A stretch of 64,000 nt of DNA from Lacinutrix sp. 5H-3-7-4 (GTDB lineage Bacteria > Bacteroidota > Bacteroidia > Flavobacteriales > Flavobacteriaceae): contig NC_015638.1 of the NCBI RefSeq assembly GCF_000211855.2, positions 1,116,001-1,180,000 of the forward strand. The letters are read 5' to 3'. Every line of letters starts with the position of its first letter. Positions within the stretch are counted from its first letter, which is position 1. This document shows positions 8,144 to 15,731 of this stretch, in pieces. The translations under genes were made by a program, and so were the position numbers. A model generated the notes under the pieces. It was given only the letters and a program-made list of their open reading frames with translations. It ran no database searches and was not told the DNA's origin.

Positions 8144-9142
8144 TTATTTTCCGTTGTAGGCCCATTTAAAATAAATAGATCCCCAAGTAAAGCCACCTCC
8201 AAAAGCGGCAAAAATTAAATTATCTCCTTTTTTTAATTGTGATTCGTAATCATTTAATAATAACGGCAAAGTAGCAGATGTTGTATTACCGTACTTTTCT
8301 ATATTCATCATTACTTTATCTGATTCTAAATCAATTCTATTAGCTGTTGCATCAATAATTCTTTTATTTGCTTGGTGTGCAACAAGCCAAGCGATATCAT
8401 CTTTTGTAAGGTTATTTCGTTCTAATATTTTTACTGCTACATCTGCCATATTAAAAACTGCGTTTTTAAAGACTGTTTTACCGTCTTGAAACACAAAGTT
8501 TTCTCTTTTAGCAATACGCTCTGCTGTTACAGGATATGATGAGCCACTAGATTTTACTTGTAAAAATTCTCTTCCCGCTCCATTACTTCTAAGATACTCG
8601 TCTTGCAGTCCTAATCCTTCTTCATTTGGTTCAAATAAAACTGCACCTGCTCCATCTCCAAAGATTATACATGTTGCTCTGTCTTGATAATCTATCATAG
8701 AAGAGTTTTTATCTGCTCCTATTAGTAGTACTTTTTTGTATCTACCAGATTCTATATATCTAGATGCTGTAGACATACCAAATAGGAAACTAGAACAAGC
8801 GGCTTCTAAATCGAAAGAAAAGGCATTTACTGCTCCAATTTGCGTTGCAGTGTATGCAGATGTTGACGCTGCCTGCATGTCTGGTGTTGCAGTAGATACA
8901 ATTACAAGATCAATTTCTTCTGGATTTATACCTGTTTTATTAATAAGGTCTTGGGCGGCTTTAATGGCCATGTAGGAAGTACCTTTGCCTTCACCTTTAA
9001 GAATGCGACGTTCTTTAATACCAGTTCTGGTAGTTATCCATTCGTCGTTTGTATCAACCATCGTTTCGAGAATCTCGTTGGTTAATATATAGTCTGGCAC
9101 ATATGCGCCCACAGCCGTGATTGCTGCTGAGATTTTACTCAT
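8144..9142 (-). CDS. fabH: 3-oxoacyl-ACP synthase III
   Basis: Condenses an acyl-CoA primer with malonyl-ACP to start fatty-acid synthesis. With the start at MSKISAAITAVGAYVPDY the protein has 332 aa, the usual length. An in-frame ATG 33 bases upstream would add a tail not usual for the family. The catalytic triad is visible: Cys116 in LEAACSSF, His256 in AHQANKR and Asn286 in YGNTTSA. The glycine-rich FGDGAGAVLF and C-terminal FGGGFTWGS are typical of the thiolase fold. In Flavobacteriaceae, branched acyl-CoA primers are common substrates; that is family knowledge. It is first of the fabH-accB-accC run, and a terminator separates it from rpmF. Confidence 0.96.
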   Translation of the reverse strand: MSKISAAITAVGAYVPDYILTNEILETMVDTNDEWITTRTGIKERRILKGEGKGTSYMAIKAAQDLINKTGINPEEIDLVIVSTATPDMQAASTSAYTATQIGAVNAFSFDLEAACSSFLFGMSTASRYIESGRYKKVLLIGADKNSSMIDYQDRATCIIFGDGAGAVLFEPNEEGLGLQDEYLRSNGAGREFLQVKSSGSSYPVTAERIAKRENFVFQDGKTVFKNAVFNMADVAVKILERNNLTKDDIAWLVAHQANKRIIDATANRIDLESDKVMMNIEKYGNTTSATLPLLLNDYESQLKKGDNLIFAAFGGGFTWGSIYFKWAYNGK

Positions 9143-9273
9143 ACTTTTTAAGTTAATTTGACCAAAACGGTTCAAAAATCGTCCAAAAATGGCAAAATTT
9201 TAATGAATTTAATCATTTATTGCCAATAATAATGCAAATTAAGTTCTTTTTAACGTATAGAAAAATATATCAT

Positions 9274-9301
9274 AAAAAAAACGCCCACAAGTGAGCGTTT
9301 T
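9274..9301 (-). terminator. terminator after rpmF
   Basis: On the minus strand, AAAACGCTCA pairs with the GGGCGTTTT arm (one mismatch) and is followed by a run of eight T. It lies 20 bases after the rpmF stop and upstream of fabH, so the yceD-rpmF transcript probably ends here at least in part. Confidence 0.7.
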
Positions 9302-9321
9302 CTGTATGCATGCATAGTAAA

Positions 9322-9525
9322 TTATGCTATATTTTCTTCTGCTACAGCGTTGTCAATTAATACTTGACCTCTGTAATAAAGTTTACCTTCAAACCAGTGT
9401 GCTCTGTGATATAAGTGAGGCTCACCTGTTGTTGGGCAAGTTGCAACTTGTGGCGCAGTTGCTTTATAATGTGTTCTTCTCTTATCTCTTCTTGTTTTAG
9501 AGATTTTTCTTTTAGGATGTGCCAT
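9322..9525 (-). CDS. rpmF: 50S ribosomal protein L32
   Basis: Small basic ribosomal protein of the large subunit. The N-terminus [19 protein letters not shown] is diagnostic. There is a single Cys (in [17 protein letters not shown]), so the two CxxC pairs of the zinc-binding form are missing and this is the zinc-independent variant. At 67 aa it is slightly longer than the usual 56-60 residues, because of a C-terminal tail ([12 protein letters not shown]). It lies 9 bases after yceD, the conserved yceD-rpmF pair found in most bacteria. Confidence 0.97.
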   Translation of the reverse strand: MAHPKRKISKTRRDKRRTHYKATAPQVATCPTTGEPHLYHRAHWFEGKLYYRGQVLIDNAVAEENIA

Positions 9526-9534
9526 TTTATTTTT

Positions 9535-10074
9535 TTATTTATCCGTTAATAGTTTCTTTAATGTATTCCAACGCGGGTCTATTTCCTCTTGGTCTTCTTT
9601 TATGTCCTTTTGTTTAGGGCTTAATTCTTCTAATTTTTCAAGTATGTCTGAATCTAATGTTCCATCTTCAACTCCTGGATGAACTCTTTTTCTTGGCATT
9701 GCAAGTACAATTAACTCATATACGTATTGTTGTATATTAATTTCATACTCTCCATGAGGAATGATTAAAATATCTATATTCTCATCATTATATTCCTCAC
9801 CAAACTTAACTACTAAATCAAACTCATTGTTTAAAGGTTGATTATAAGGTTCATTTGTAACGTCACAGTTAATATTAACTGTTCCTGACACTTCAAAATG
9901 CAGTTCTAAAAGTGTTGTTTTCTTTTCTAATTCAACATCTACTTTTAAATTACTACTATTAAAGTCATCATACTCAAAATATTCAAAGAACTTACTGTCA
10001 ATTTCGTAATCAAAATGATGTTTTCCTACTTTTAGTCCTACAAATGGTATTGTAAACTGTTTCAATGGCTTCAT
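9535..10074 (-). CDS. yceD: YceD/DUF177 family protein
   Basis: Conserved protein that in many bacteria is encoded just before rpmF and whose homologues are implicated in 23S rRNA and ribosome maturation. The start MKPLKQFTIPFVGLK is preferred over an in-frame ATG 33 bases upstream because the latter lies at the predicted promoter. The DUF177 core is the segment FEVSGTVNINCDVTNEPYNQPL, which has the family's Cys position but not a CxxC pair. The acidic C-terminal part ends EIDPRWNTLKKLL, the usual DPR-W-x-L motif. It is 179 aa with the chosen start. Confidence 0.88.
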   Translation of the reverse strand: MKPLKQFTIPFVGLKVGKHHFDYEIDSKFFEYFEYDDFNSSNLKVDVELEKKTTLLELHFEVSGTVNINCDVTNEPYNQPLNNEFDLVVKFGEEYNDENIDILIIPHGEYEINIQQYVYELIVLAMPRKRVHPGVEDGTLDSDILEKLEELSPKQKDIKEDQEEIDPRWNTLKKLLTDK

Positions 10075-10096
10075 TATCACATCTCTTTTGAGCCCG

Positions 10097-10104
10097 CAAA
10101 TATA
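10097..10104 (-). promoter_or_regulatory. -7 box for yceD-rpmF
   Basis: The minus strand reads TATATTTG, an exact TAnnTTTG match, 22 bases upstream of the yceD start. A weak TCAACAA/TTGTTGA hairpin at 10132-10149, just after the pdxA stop, precedes it. Together they suggest that yceD-rpmF has its own promoter rather than depending on pdxA. Confidence 0.5.
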
Positions 10105-10159
10105 CAAATCTTTTTTAAACTAAAAGACTTATCAACAATTTTTTGTTGACTTCTTTTTT

Positions 10160-11221
10160 TTATTTTCTATTATCGAAACGCTTACGCTTACTTATAGCGA
10201 GTGGGTTTTTGTTTAATTCTGTATATTCGTTACGATTGTTAAATATTTTAATTGCTGCAAATAAGGCTTCTTTAAAAGAGCTTATGTCTGCAATTCCTTT
10301 TCCTGCGATTTCATATGCTGTACCATGATCTGGTGAAGTCCTTACTCTATTTAATCCTGCTGTATAATTAACACCTTGACCAAAAGAAAGTGTTTTAAAT
10401 GGTATTAATCCTTGATCGTGATAAGATGCAATTATAGCATCAAAACTTTTATAATTATTGCTTCCAAAAAAACTATCGGCAGCATAAGGACCAAATACTA
10501 ATTTTCCAGAATCTTTAATTTTTTTTATGGTTGGGCGCATTACCGCATCATCTTCACTGCCAATTACACCATTATCTCCAGTATGAGGGTTTATACCTAA
10601 AACTGCTATTTTAGGTTTGTTAATTCCAAAATCCTGTTTTAATGAATTGTAAACCGTTTCAATTTTTTTGGTAATTAGCTCAGGTGTTATATGGCTAGAA
10701 ATATCTTTCACCGGAACATGATCTGTAAGCAAACCAACCCTAAGCGAGTTTGTTACCATAAACATTAAACTTTCTCCTTCAAGTTCTTTTGCCAAATAAT
10801 CTGTGTGTCCAGGAAAATTAAATGTTTTTGATTGTATATTACTTTTATTAATTGGCGCAGTTACCAAAACATCAACCTCTTCGCTTTTTAAAGCTTTAGT
10901 TGCTGCCGATAAAGATTTTACTGCATATTCACCAATTTTTAAATTTTCTTCACCAAAACTAATATGAACATCTTCTTTCCAGCAATTAAATACATTTACC
11001 TTTTTATTTGAAACTTGATTTAAATGTTGAATACTATTTAAATGAACATTTAACTTAAAATGATTTTTAACAAAGTTCATGGTTTTAACTGAAGCAAATA
11101 TTATAGGTGTACAAAACTCTAACATTCTTTGGTCTTCAAATGCTTTTAGTATAATTTCTGGTCCTATTCCATTTAAATCTCCTATTGAGATACCAACTTT
11201 TATATTTTCTTCTCTACTCAT
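10160..11221 (-). CDS. pdxA: 4-hydroxythreonine-4-phosphate dehydrogenase
   Basis: NAD-dependent, metal-requiring enzyme of the DXP-dependent pyridoxal phosphate pathway. Diagnostic segments are GISIGDLNGIGPEIILKAF at the N-terminus, TAPINKSNI, PGHTDYLAKEL (metal-binding His), LGINPHTGDNG, YHDQGLIPFK (metal-binding His) and RTSPDHGTAYEIAGKG near the end. At 353 aa it is slightly longer than the roughly 330-aa norm because of short insertions around residues 55-85. It is divergent from ribE, so two cofactor genes share one 66-base promoter region. Assignment is secure. Confidence 0.97.
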   Translation of the reverse strand: MSREENIKVGISIGDLNGIGPEIILKAFEDQRMLEFCTPIIFASVKTMNFVKNHFKLNVHLNSIQHLNQVSNKKVNVFNCWKEDVHISFGEENLKIGEYAVKSLSAATKALKSEEVDVLVTAPINKSNIQSKTFNFPGHTDYLAKELEGESLMFMVTNSLRVGLLTDHVPVKDISSHITPELITKKIETVYNSLKQDFGINKPKIAVLGINPHTGDNGVIGSEDDAVMRPTIKKIKDSGKLVFGPYAADSFFGSNNYKSFDAIIASYHDQGLIPFKTLSFGQGVNYTAGLNRVRTSPDHGTAYEIAGKGIADISSFKEALFAAIKIFNNRNEYTELNKNPLAISKRKRFDNRK

Positions 11222-11257
11222 TAAATTTGATAACTATTGTTTGTAAATTTACAGTCA

Positions 11258-11265
11258 CAAATTTA
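11258..11265 (-). promoter_or_regulatory. -7 box for pdxA
   Basis: The minus strand reads TAAATTTG, matching TAnnTTTG, 36 bases upstream of the pdxA ATG in the short divergent spacer with ribE. No FMN-riboswitch-like structure fits in this 66-base spacer. Confidence 0.4.
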
Positions 11266-11287
11266 ATTAAATAATACTCGATAAAGT

Positions 11288-11878
11288 ATGTTTACCGGAA
11301 TTATTGAAACCTTAGGTGTTGTAAAAACCTTAAATAGAGAGCAAGATAATTTACATATTACAATAAATAGTAGCCTTGCTAATGAACTTAAAATAGACCA
11401 AAGTGTCTCTCACAATGGTATTTGTTTAACTGTTGTAAATATTGGAGATGAAGAATATACTGTTACCGCAATTAAGGAAACTATAGAAAAAACCAATATT
11501 GGAGATTTAAAGGTAAATGACATTGTTAATATTGAACGTGCAATGAAACTTGGTGATAGGCTTGATGGACATATTGTGCAAGGTCATGTTGATGAAATAG
11601 CAGAATGTATTGAAGCTAAAGAAACTAATGGTAGCTGGTTATTTACTTTTAAATATAGTAACAACTCTATAAACCTTACAATAGAAAAAGGTTCTATTAC
11701 TGTTAACGGTGTAAGTTTAACAGTTGTGAACTCTAAGAAAAATGAATTTAGTGTAGCAATAATTCCTTACACTTTTGAGCACACAAATTTTAATACCTTT
11801 TCTAAAGGTTCTATAGTAAATTTAGAGTTTGATGTTATTGGTAAATACGTAAGTAAATTAAATACTGTAAGAAATTAA
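11288..11878 (+). CDS. ribE: riboflavin synthase, alpha chain
   Basis: Final enzyme of riboflavin synthesis, converting two 6,7-dimethyl-8-ribityllumazine molecules to riboflavin and a pyrimidine. The protein starts MFTGIIETLGVV, the family signature, and contains two tandem lumazine-binding half-domains. GICLTVV at about residue 50 is echoed by GVSLTVV at about residue 145, and the second half starts near GHIVQGHVDEIAE. 196 aa is the normal size. Its stop codon overlaps that of the convergent PID-CTERM gene by a few bases. No riboswitch was seen upstream. Confidence 0.97.
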   Translation: MFTGIIETLGVVKTLNREQDNLHITINSSLANELKIDQSVSHNGICLTVVNIGDEEYTVTAIKETIEKTNIGDLKVNDIVNIERAMKLGDRLDGHIVQGHVDEIAECIEAKETNGSWLFTFKYSNNSINLTIEKGSITVNGVSLTVVNSKKNEFSVAIIPYTFEHTNFNTFSKGSIVNLEFDVIGKYVSKLNTVRN

Positions 11879-12084
11879 GCTAATTTTCTAGTTTTTTTAT
11901 AAGCAACAAAAGCACCATACAATATTCCTAAAATTAAGAGCACTAGTATACCTCCGTCAATTGGCGTACCTGGTGGACCAGGCGGCTGCGGTGGTGGTGG
12001 TGGATCAAATGGACCTTGAGCCGAACACACAAAACTTATTAATATAAATAAGAATGAGGCAAATGTCTTTTTATATTGTTTCAT
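11875..12084 (-). CDS. small exported protein with PID-CTERM-type sorting tail
   Basis: A 69-aa protein starting MKQYKKTFASFLFILISFVCSAQ, a signal peptide ending at AQ. An in-frame ATG 39 bases upstream would fall inside the promoter. The mature part is only about 46 residues: a proline tract (GPFDPPPPPQPPGPPG), the tripeptide PID followed by two Gly, one hydrophobic helix (ILVLLILGILYGAF) and a short basic tail (KKTRKLA). This layout matches what I recall as the PID-CTERM sorting signal of Bacteroidota small proteins. The role of such proteins is unknown. It has its own promoter and overlaps the end of ribE tail to tail. Confidence 0.75.
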   Translation of the reverse strand: MKQYKKTFASFLFILISFVCSAQGPFDPPPPPQPPGPPGTPIDGGILVLLILGILYGAFVAYKKTRKLA

Positions 12085-12094
12085 AACTTGGTGG

Positions 12095-12123
12095 TAAATG
12101 TATAAAAAAAACTGTCTTATCAA
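12095..12123 (-). promoter_or_regulatory. promoter of the PID-CTERM gene
   Basis: On the minus strand TTG (12121-12123) and TACATTTA (12095-12102, one base off TAnnTTTG) are 18 bases apart, within the spacing used by Bacteroidota primary sigma factor. The start codon is 10 bases downstream of the -7 box. Confidence 0.5.
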
Positions 12124-12136
12124 AACTTTTCAACAG

Positions 12137-12183
12137 TTTTTTCGACAAAAAAATCCTATGAACGGTATTTTTTTTCGACAAAA
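12137..12183. repeat. two direct TTTTTTCGACAAAA repeats 33 bp apart
   Basis: The 14-mer TTTTTTCGACAAAA occurs at 12137-12150 and again at 12170-12183, exactly 33 bp apart, about three helical turns. The first copy lies 13 bases upstream of the -33 element of the PID-CTERM promoter, a position suited to an activator. A related AAGTCGTCAAAAATA follows at 12191-12205. The rest of 12184-12313 is AT-rich and holds nothing else I can recognise. Confidence 0.4.
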
Positions 12184-12316
12184 TACCTAAAAGTCGTCAA
12201 AAATAGCATATTTGAAAATTTGATATATTTCTATTCGGCTACTAAATTGTTAATAAATAGTAAAATTCAAAATTCTATTTAATAAAGATAAATTTTTGTA
12301 AAAAATACAGCATAAA

Positions 12317-12348
12317 AAAAAAGACTTTAGAAAACTAAAGTCTTTTTT
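12317..12348 (-). terminator. terminator after the tRNA gene
   Basis: A 14-bp perfect stem (12317-12330 with 12335-12348) with an AAAA loop carries A and T runs on its flanks. It lies 9 bases beyond the 3' end of the minus-strand tRNA and should end the tRNA transcript. Confidence 0.85.
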
Positions 12349-12356
12349 AATACTAG

Positions 12357-12430
12357 TGGTCCCACTTGGGCTCGAACCAAGGACCACCTGATTATGAGTC
12401 AGGTGCTCTAACCAACTGAGCTATGGGACC
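12357..12430 (-). tRNA. tRNA with CAT anticodon (elongator Met, or Ile2)
   Basis: A 74-base cloverleaf on the minus strand. The acceptor stem GGTCCCA pairs with TGGGACC, with discriminator A at 12357. The D arm contains AGCTCAGTTGGTTAGAGC, the anticodon stem CCTGA/TCAGG encloses loop CTCATAA (anticodon CAT), and the T loop is GGTTCGAGCCC. The 3' CCA is not encoded. It is not an initiator tRNA, because the GGG/CCC anticodon-stem pairs are absent. The CAT anticodon serves either elongator Met or, after lysidine modification, Ile AUA; sequence alone does not decide this safely. Confidence 0.93.
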
Positions 12431-12477
12431 AAAATTGGTCTGCAAATCTACTATTATTTTTAAAACGCTACAAGAAA

Positions 12478-12894
12478 TTATTTCTTTATTTCACAATTTA
12501 TTTCTTGGCACAGTTCAATTAAAACTCCATTTGATGATTTTGGGTGCAAAAAAGCAACTAATTTATTATCGGCACCTTTCTTGGGTGTTTCGTTTATAAC
12601 TTTAAATCCCTCAGACTTTAAGCGTTTTATTTCAGCTTCAATATCTGTTACATCAAATGCAATATGGTGGATACCTTCGCCTTTTTTTTCTATAAATTTT
12701 GCTATTGCACTATCTTCTTTTGTTGCTTCTAATAATTCAATTTTATTTTCTCCAACTTTAAAAAAGGAAGTATTTACTCCTTCAGATGCTACTTCTTCAA
12801 TTTTATAATGTGGTTCTCCAAATAATTTACTAAATAATGTATTTGATTCTTTTAGGTTTTTTACTGCTATTCCAATGTGTTCAATTTTATTCAT
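12478..12894 (-). CDS. mce: methylmalonyl-CoA epimerase
   Basis: VOC-fold metalloenzyme that interconverts the two epimers of methylmalonyl-CoA in propionate/succinate metabolism. The paired beta-alpha-beta-beta-beta modules start at MNKIEHIGIAVKNLKES and GIHHIAFDVTDIEAEI. The expected metal ligands are His in EHIGIA, Glu in IELLE, His in HHIAF and Glu in VLIELCQ. At 138 aa it is a typical family member. It is transcribed toward the tRNA 47 bases downstream, and it diverges from rbfA. The partner mutase is not in the window. Confidence 0.92.
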   Translation of the reverse strand: MNKIEHIGIAVKNLKESNTLFSKLFGEPHYKIEEVASEGVNTSFFKVGENKIELLEATKEDSAIAKFIEKKGEGIHHIAFDVTDIEAEIKRLKSEGFKVINETPKKGADNKLVAFLHPKSSNGVLIELCQEINCEIKK

Positions 12895-12961
12895 ATATAA
12901 TATTGTAAAATGGTATAATTTATAGTTTATAAATTAATTATTAAGGTACAAATTTTGCTTT

Positions 12962-12969
12962 CAAAAATA
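12962..12969 (-). promoter_or_regulatory. -7 box for mce
   Basis: The minus strand reads TATTTTTG, matching TAnnTTTG, about 70 bases upstream of mce. It lies 19 bases from an identical box facing the other way for rbfA, giving a compact divergent promoter pair. Confidence 0.4.
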
Positions 12970-12988
12970 GTATAATATTTAAAAAGCG

Positions 12989-12996
12989 TATTTTTG
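12989..12996 (+). promoter_or_regulatory. -7 box for rbfA
   Basis: TATTTTTG matches the TAnnTTTG consensus 44 bases upstream of the rbfA start, divergent from the mce box. The -33 element is not clear: the nearest TTG, at 12955-12957, is too far away. Confidence 0.45.
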
Positions 12997-13040
12997 CAGT
13001 CCATTCTTTACTGTTAAAGTATTGAAAGCAATAAAAATAA

Positions 13041-13442
13041 ATGAAAACAGAAGAAAGTCAAAGACAAAAAAAAATAGGATCGGTTTTACAACGCGATCTA
13101 GTAGACATATTACAAACTGCTGCAACACAAGGTGGCATGCGCGGTGTTATAATCTCAGTATCTAAAGTTTCGGTTACTGTAGATTTATCTGTCGCTAAAG
13201 TATATTTAAGTATTTTTCCTAATGATAAAGCAAAGGAATTGGTTGAAGGTATAAAATCTAACCAACCTTTTATTCGTCATGAATTAGCTAAGCGCACAAA
13301 AAATCAACTACGAAGAATGCCACAACTTTACTTTTTTGTGGATGATTCTTTAGAGCATATAGATAAAATTGAACAATCTTTAAAAAGAGAAGATAACCCA
13401 ATTAAAAATCAAGATTTATTGGGGAAACGCAAAAAATCTTAA
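13041..13442 (+). CDS. rbfA: 30S ribosome-binding factor A
   Basis: KH-fold assembly factor that binds the maturing 30S subunit and helps process the 16S 5' end; also tied to cold growth. The protein starts MKTEESQRQKKIGSVLQRDL. The family pattern continues with VIISVSKVSVTVDLSVAKVYLSIF and FIRHELAKRTKNQLRRMPQLYFFVDDSLEHIDKIEQ, ending at the short basic tail. 133 aa is normal. The next gene starts 3 bases after its stop with a TTG codon, so the two are probably co-translated. Confidence 0.95.
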   Translation: MKTEESQRQKKIGSVLQRDLVDILQTAATQGGMRGVIISVSKVSVTVDLSVAKVYLSIFPNDKAKELVEGIKSNQPFIRHELAKRTKNQLRRMPQLYFFVDDSLEHIDKIEQSLKREDNPIKNQDLLGKRKKS

Positions 13443-13445
13443 CTA

Positions 13446-14660
13446 TTGAGTTTTTCGTATTACATTGCTAAACGTTATTTGCGCTCTAAAAGCAGTAATA
13501 ATGCTATAAACTTTATCACTTACATAGCTATTGGCGGTATTATTTTAGGTGCTGCTTCTTTATTTATAGTACTTTCTGGATTTTCTGGTTTACGTGATTT
13601 TACTTTGCAATTTACCACTGTTATAGATCCAGATTTAAAGGCTGAAACTACTATTGGAAAATCATTTTTATTAACCACTTCTAATGAAGATAAATTAAAC
13701 AGTATTGATGGTGTTGTTTCTTATTCTAAAATAGTAGAAGAGCGCGTAATAGGTTCTTTTGATGGTGCTAAACAAGCATTTTATATAAAAGGTGTAGATG
13801 AGAATTTTAGCACTATTAACACCTTAGACTCTATTATACCATACGGGAGTTGGTTAACACCAAAAACCAACCAAGTTGTTGTTGGTTATGGCGTGTCTAA
13901 CAATTTAAATCTTGGTGTTTTAAATTATGGAAAACGCCTTTATTTAGGTGTGCCAAAACCAGGAAAAGGACAAATAAGTTCTATAAACGAAGCTTTTAAT
14001 CAAGTTGAAACAGTTTGCGTAGGTATTTTTACAGTGAATGAAAAACTAGATGCTAGCCATATTTTTTCTTCTATAGAATTAGCGCAGGAACTTTTAGGTT
14101 ATAAAGAAAACCAAATATCAAGTATAGAGTTTAAACTTAAAGATGATGCAGATGAAAACATTGTTAGCTCTAAAATTCAAGATGTTTTAGGAAAATCTAT
14201 AACTATTAAAAATAAAGCACAGCTTAACGACTCGTTAAATAAAATGCTAAACACAGAAAATTTGGCTGTTTACTTAATTTTTACTTTAATATTAATTATT
14301 GCTTTTTTTAATGTTGTTGGGTCTTTAATTATGATGATGCTAGATAAGAAAAAAAGCTTAATAACTTTATTTAATATTGGCGCTACGGTAAAAGATATTA
14401 GAAAAATTTTCTTTTTACAAGGTACTTTAATGAGTATTGTAGGTGGTTTAATAGGCTTAATTGTAAGTACGCTTTTGATTTTATTTCAGCGTTACGGACC
14501 TGAAAATATGAAAGTAATGATTACTGAAAATTTAGCCTATCCTGTTACTTTTAATGTTGTAAACTTATTTATTGTATTTGTAACAATTACTGTTTTAGGT
14601 ATAATAGCATCAAAAATTGCTTCGGTTAGAATTACAAAAGCAATGGTAAAAACCATTTAG
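13446..14660 (+). CDS. FtsX/LolC-E-like ABC transporter permease
   Basis: A 404-aa inner-membrane permease of the MacB/FtsX class, closest in layout to LolC/LolE, which extract lipoproteins from the inner membrane. It begins with a TTG codon 3 bases after rbfA (MSFSYYIAKRYLRSKSSNNAINFIT). The first membrane helix is at about residues 22-45, followed by a periplasmic domain of about 220 residues. Three C-terminal helices start near AVYLIFTLILIIAFFNVVG, MSIVGGLIGLIVSTLLI and VNLFIVFVTITVLGIIA. The characteristic GATVKDIRKIFFLQG loop contacts the ATPase. No ATPase gene is adjacent. The substrate is inferred from the family. Confidence 0.85.
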   Translation: MSFSYYIAKRYLRSKSSNNAINFITYIAIGGIILGAASLFIVLSGFSGLRDFTLQFTTVIDPDLKAETTIGKSFLLTTSNEDKLNSIDGVVSYSKIVEERVIGSFDGAKQAFYIKGVDENFSTINTLDSIIPYGSWLTPKTNQVVVGYGVSNNLNLGVLNYGKRLYLGVPKPGKGQISSINEAFNQVETVCVGIFTVNEKLDASHIFSSIELAQELLGYKENQISSIEFKLKDDADENIVSSKIQDVLGKSITIKNKAQLNDSLNKMLNTENLAVYLIFTLILIIAFFNVVGSLIMMMLDKKKSLITLFNIGATVKDIRKIFFLQGTLMSIVGGLIGLIVSTLLILFQRYGPENMKVMITENLAYPVTFNVVNLFIVFVTITVLGIIASKIASVRITKAMVKTI

Positions 14661-14667
14661 TAATTGC

Positions 14668-15663
14668 TTACTCTGTAAATTGAAAATCACCAAATTTTTC
14701 TAAAACCTCATCAAAGGCAGCAAATACGTCTTTTGAGTCGTCACTTGTTACCATTTTCATGCGATATTCTTTAAAATGCGGAATACCTTTAAAATAGTTA
14801 GTATAATGTCTTCTGGTTTCAAAAACGCCAAGTACTTCACCTTTCCAATCTATAGACATTTGTAAATGTCTTCTAGCTGCTTCTACGCGTTCCTGCATAG
14901 TAATTGGTCTATAATGTTCTCCTGTTTCAAAAAAGTGTTTTACTTGCTTAAAAAACCAAGGGTTTCCAATTGTAGCTCTACCTATCATGCAACCATCTAA
15001 ACCATAATCGTCACGCATTTCCATAGCACGTTCTGGAGAAGTAACATCTCCATTGCCAAATACAGGAATATGCATTCTCGGGTTATTTTTTACTTGAGCT
15101 ATAGGTTTCCAATCGGCTTCACCTTTATACATTTGTGCTCTGGTTCTACCGTGAATAGCAATAGCTTTACAGCCAACATCTTGCAACCTTTCGGCAACCT
15201 CAACAATTTTTATAGAATCATGATCCCAACCTAAACGTGTTTTTACTGTAATTGGAATATTGGTACGTTTAACCATTTCGGCAGTAAGTTGCTCCATTAA
15301 ACAGATATCTTTTAAAATACCAGCACCAGCGCCTTTACTTACAACTTTTTTTACTGGACAACCAAAATTAATATCTATAATATCTGGGTTAGATGCAGAA
15401 ACAATATCAATAGTTTCTAGCATACTGTCCATATTGGCTCCAAAAATTTGGATACCAACTGGTCTTTCTTTTTCGTAAATATCAAGTTTCATAACGCTTT
15501 TAGCGGCATTACGTATTAAACCTTCACTACTTACAAACTCGGTATAAACAACGTCTGCACCTTGTTCTTTGCATAATGCTCGAAATGGTGGATCGCTTAC
15601 ATCTTCCATAGGTGCTAAAAGCAATGGAAAATCAGGTAGTTCTATGTTGTCTATTTTTACCAA
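14668..15663 (-). CDS. dusB: tRNA-dihydrouridine synthase (DusB type)
   Basis: FMN enzyme that reduces uridines in tRNA D loops. The N-terminal TIM barrel begins FPLLLAPMEDVSDPPFRALC. The catalytic Cys is in INFGCPVKKVVSKGAGAGIL. FMN and substrate contacts are in VKTRLGWDH, IHGRTRAQMYKGEADW, GNGDV and GCMIGRATIGNPWFF. 331 aa is the usual length. It converges on the permease with only 7 bases between the stops, and it diverges from the lipoprotein of the Lgt-like cluster. The DusB label rests on overall pattern; the specific tRNA position is not proven. Confidence 0.93.
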   Translation of the reverse strand: MVKIDNIELPDFPLLLAPMEDVSDPPFRALCKEQGADVVYTEFVSSEGLIRNAAKSVMKLDIYEKERPVGIQIFGANMDSMLETIDIVSASNPDIIDINFGCPVKKVVSKGAGAGILKDICLMEQLTAEMVKRTNIPITVKTRLGWDHDSIKIVEVAERLQDVGCKAIAIHGRTRAQMYKGEADWKPIAQVKNNPRMHIPVFGNGDVTSPERAMEMRDDYGLDGCMIGRATIGNPWFFKQVKHFFETGEHYRPITMQERVEAARRHLQMSIDWKGEVLGVFETRRHYTNYFKGIPHFKEYRMKMVTSDDSKDVFAAFDEVLEKFGDFQFTE

Positions 15664-15731
15664 AATGATTTCTTTTTTGCAAAATTAATGTTTTTTGGGT
15701 AATTATAAATGAATGCTATAAATTAGTGACT

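Noticed and set aside
12137-12183. CRISPR-like repeats in the AT-rich gap
   Set aside because: Only two copies of a 14-mer, with no spacer set, no leader and no cas genes in the window.
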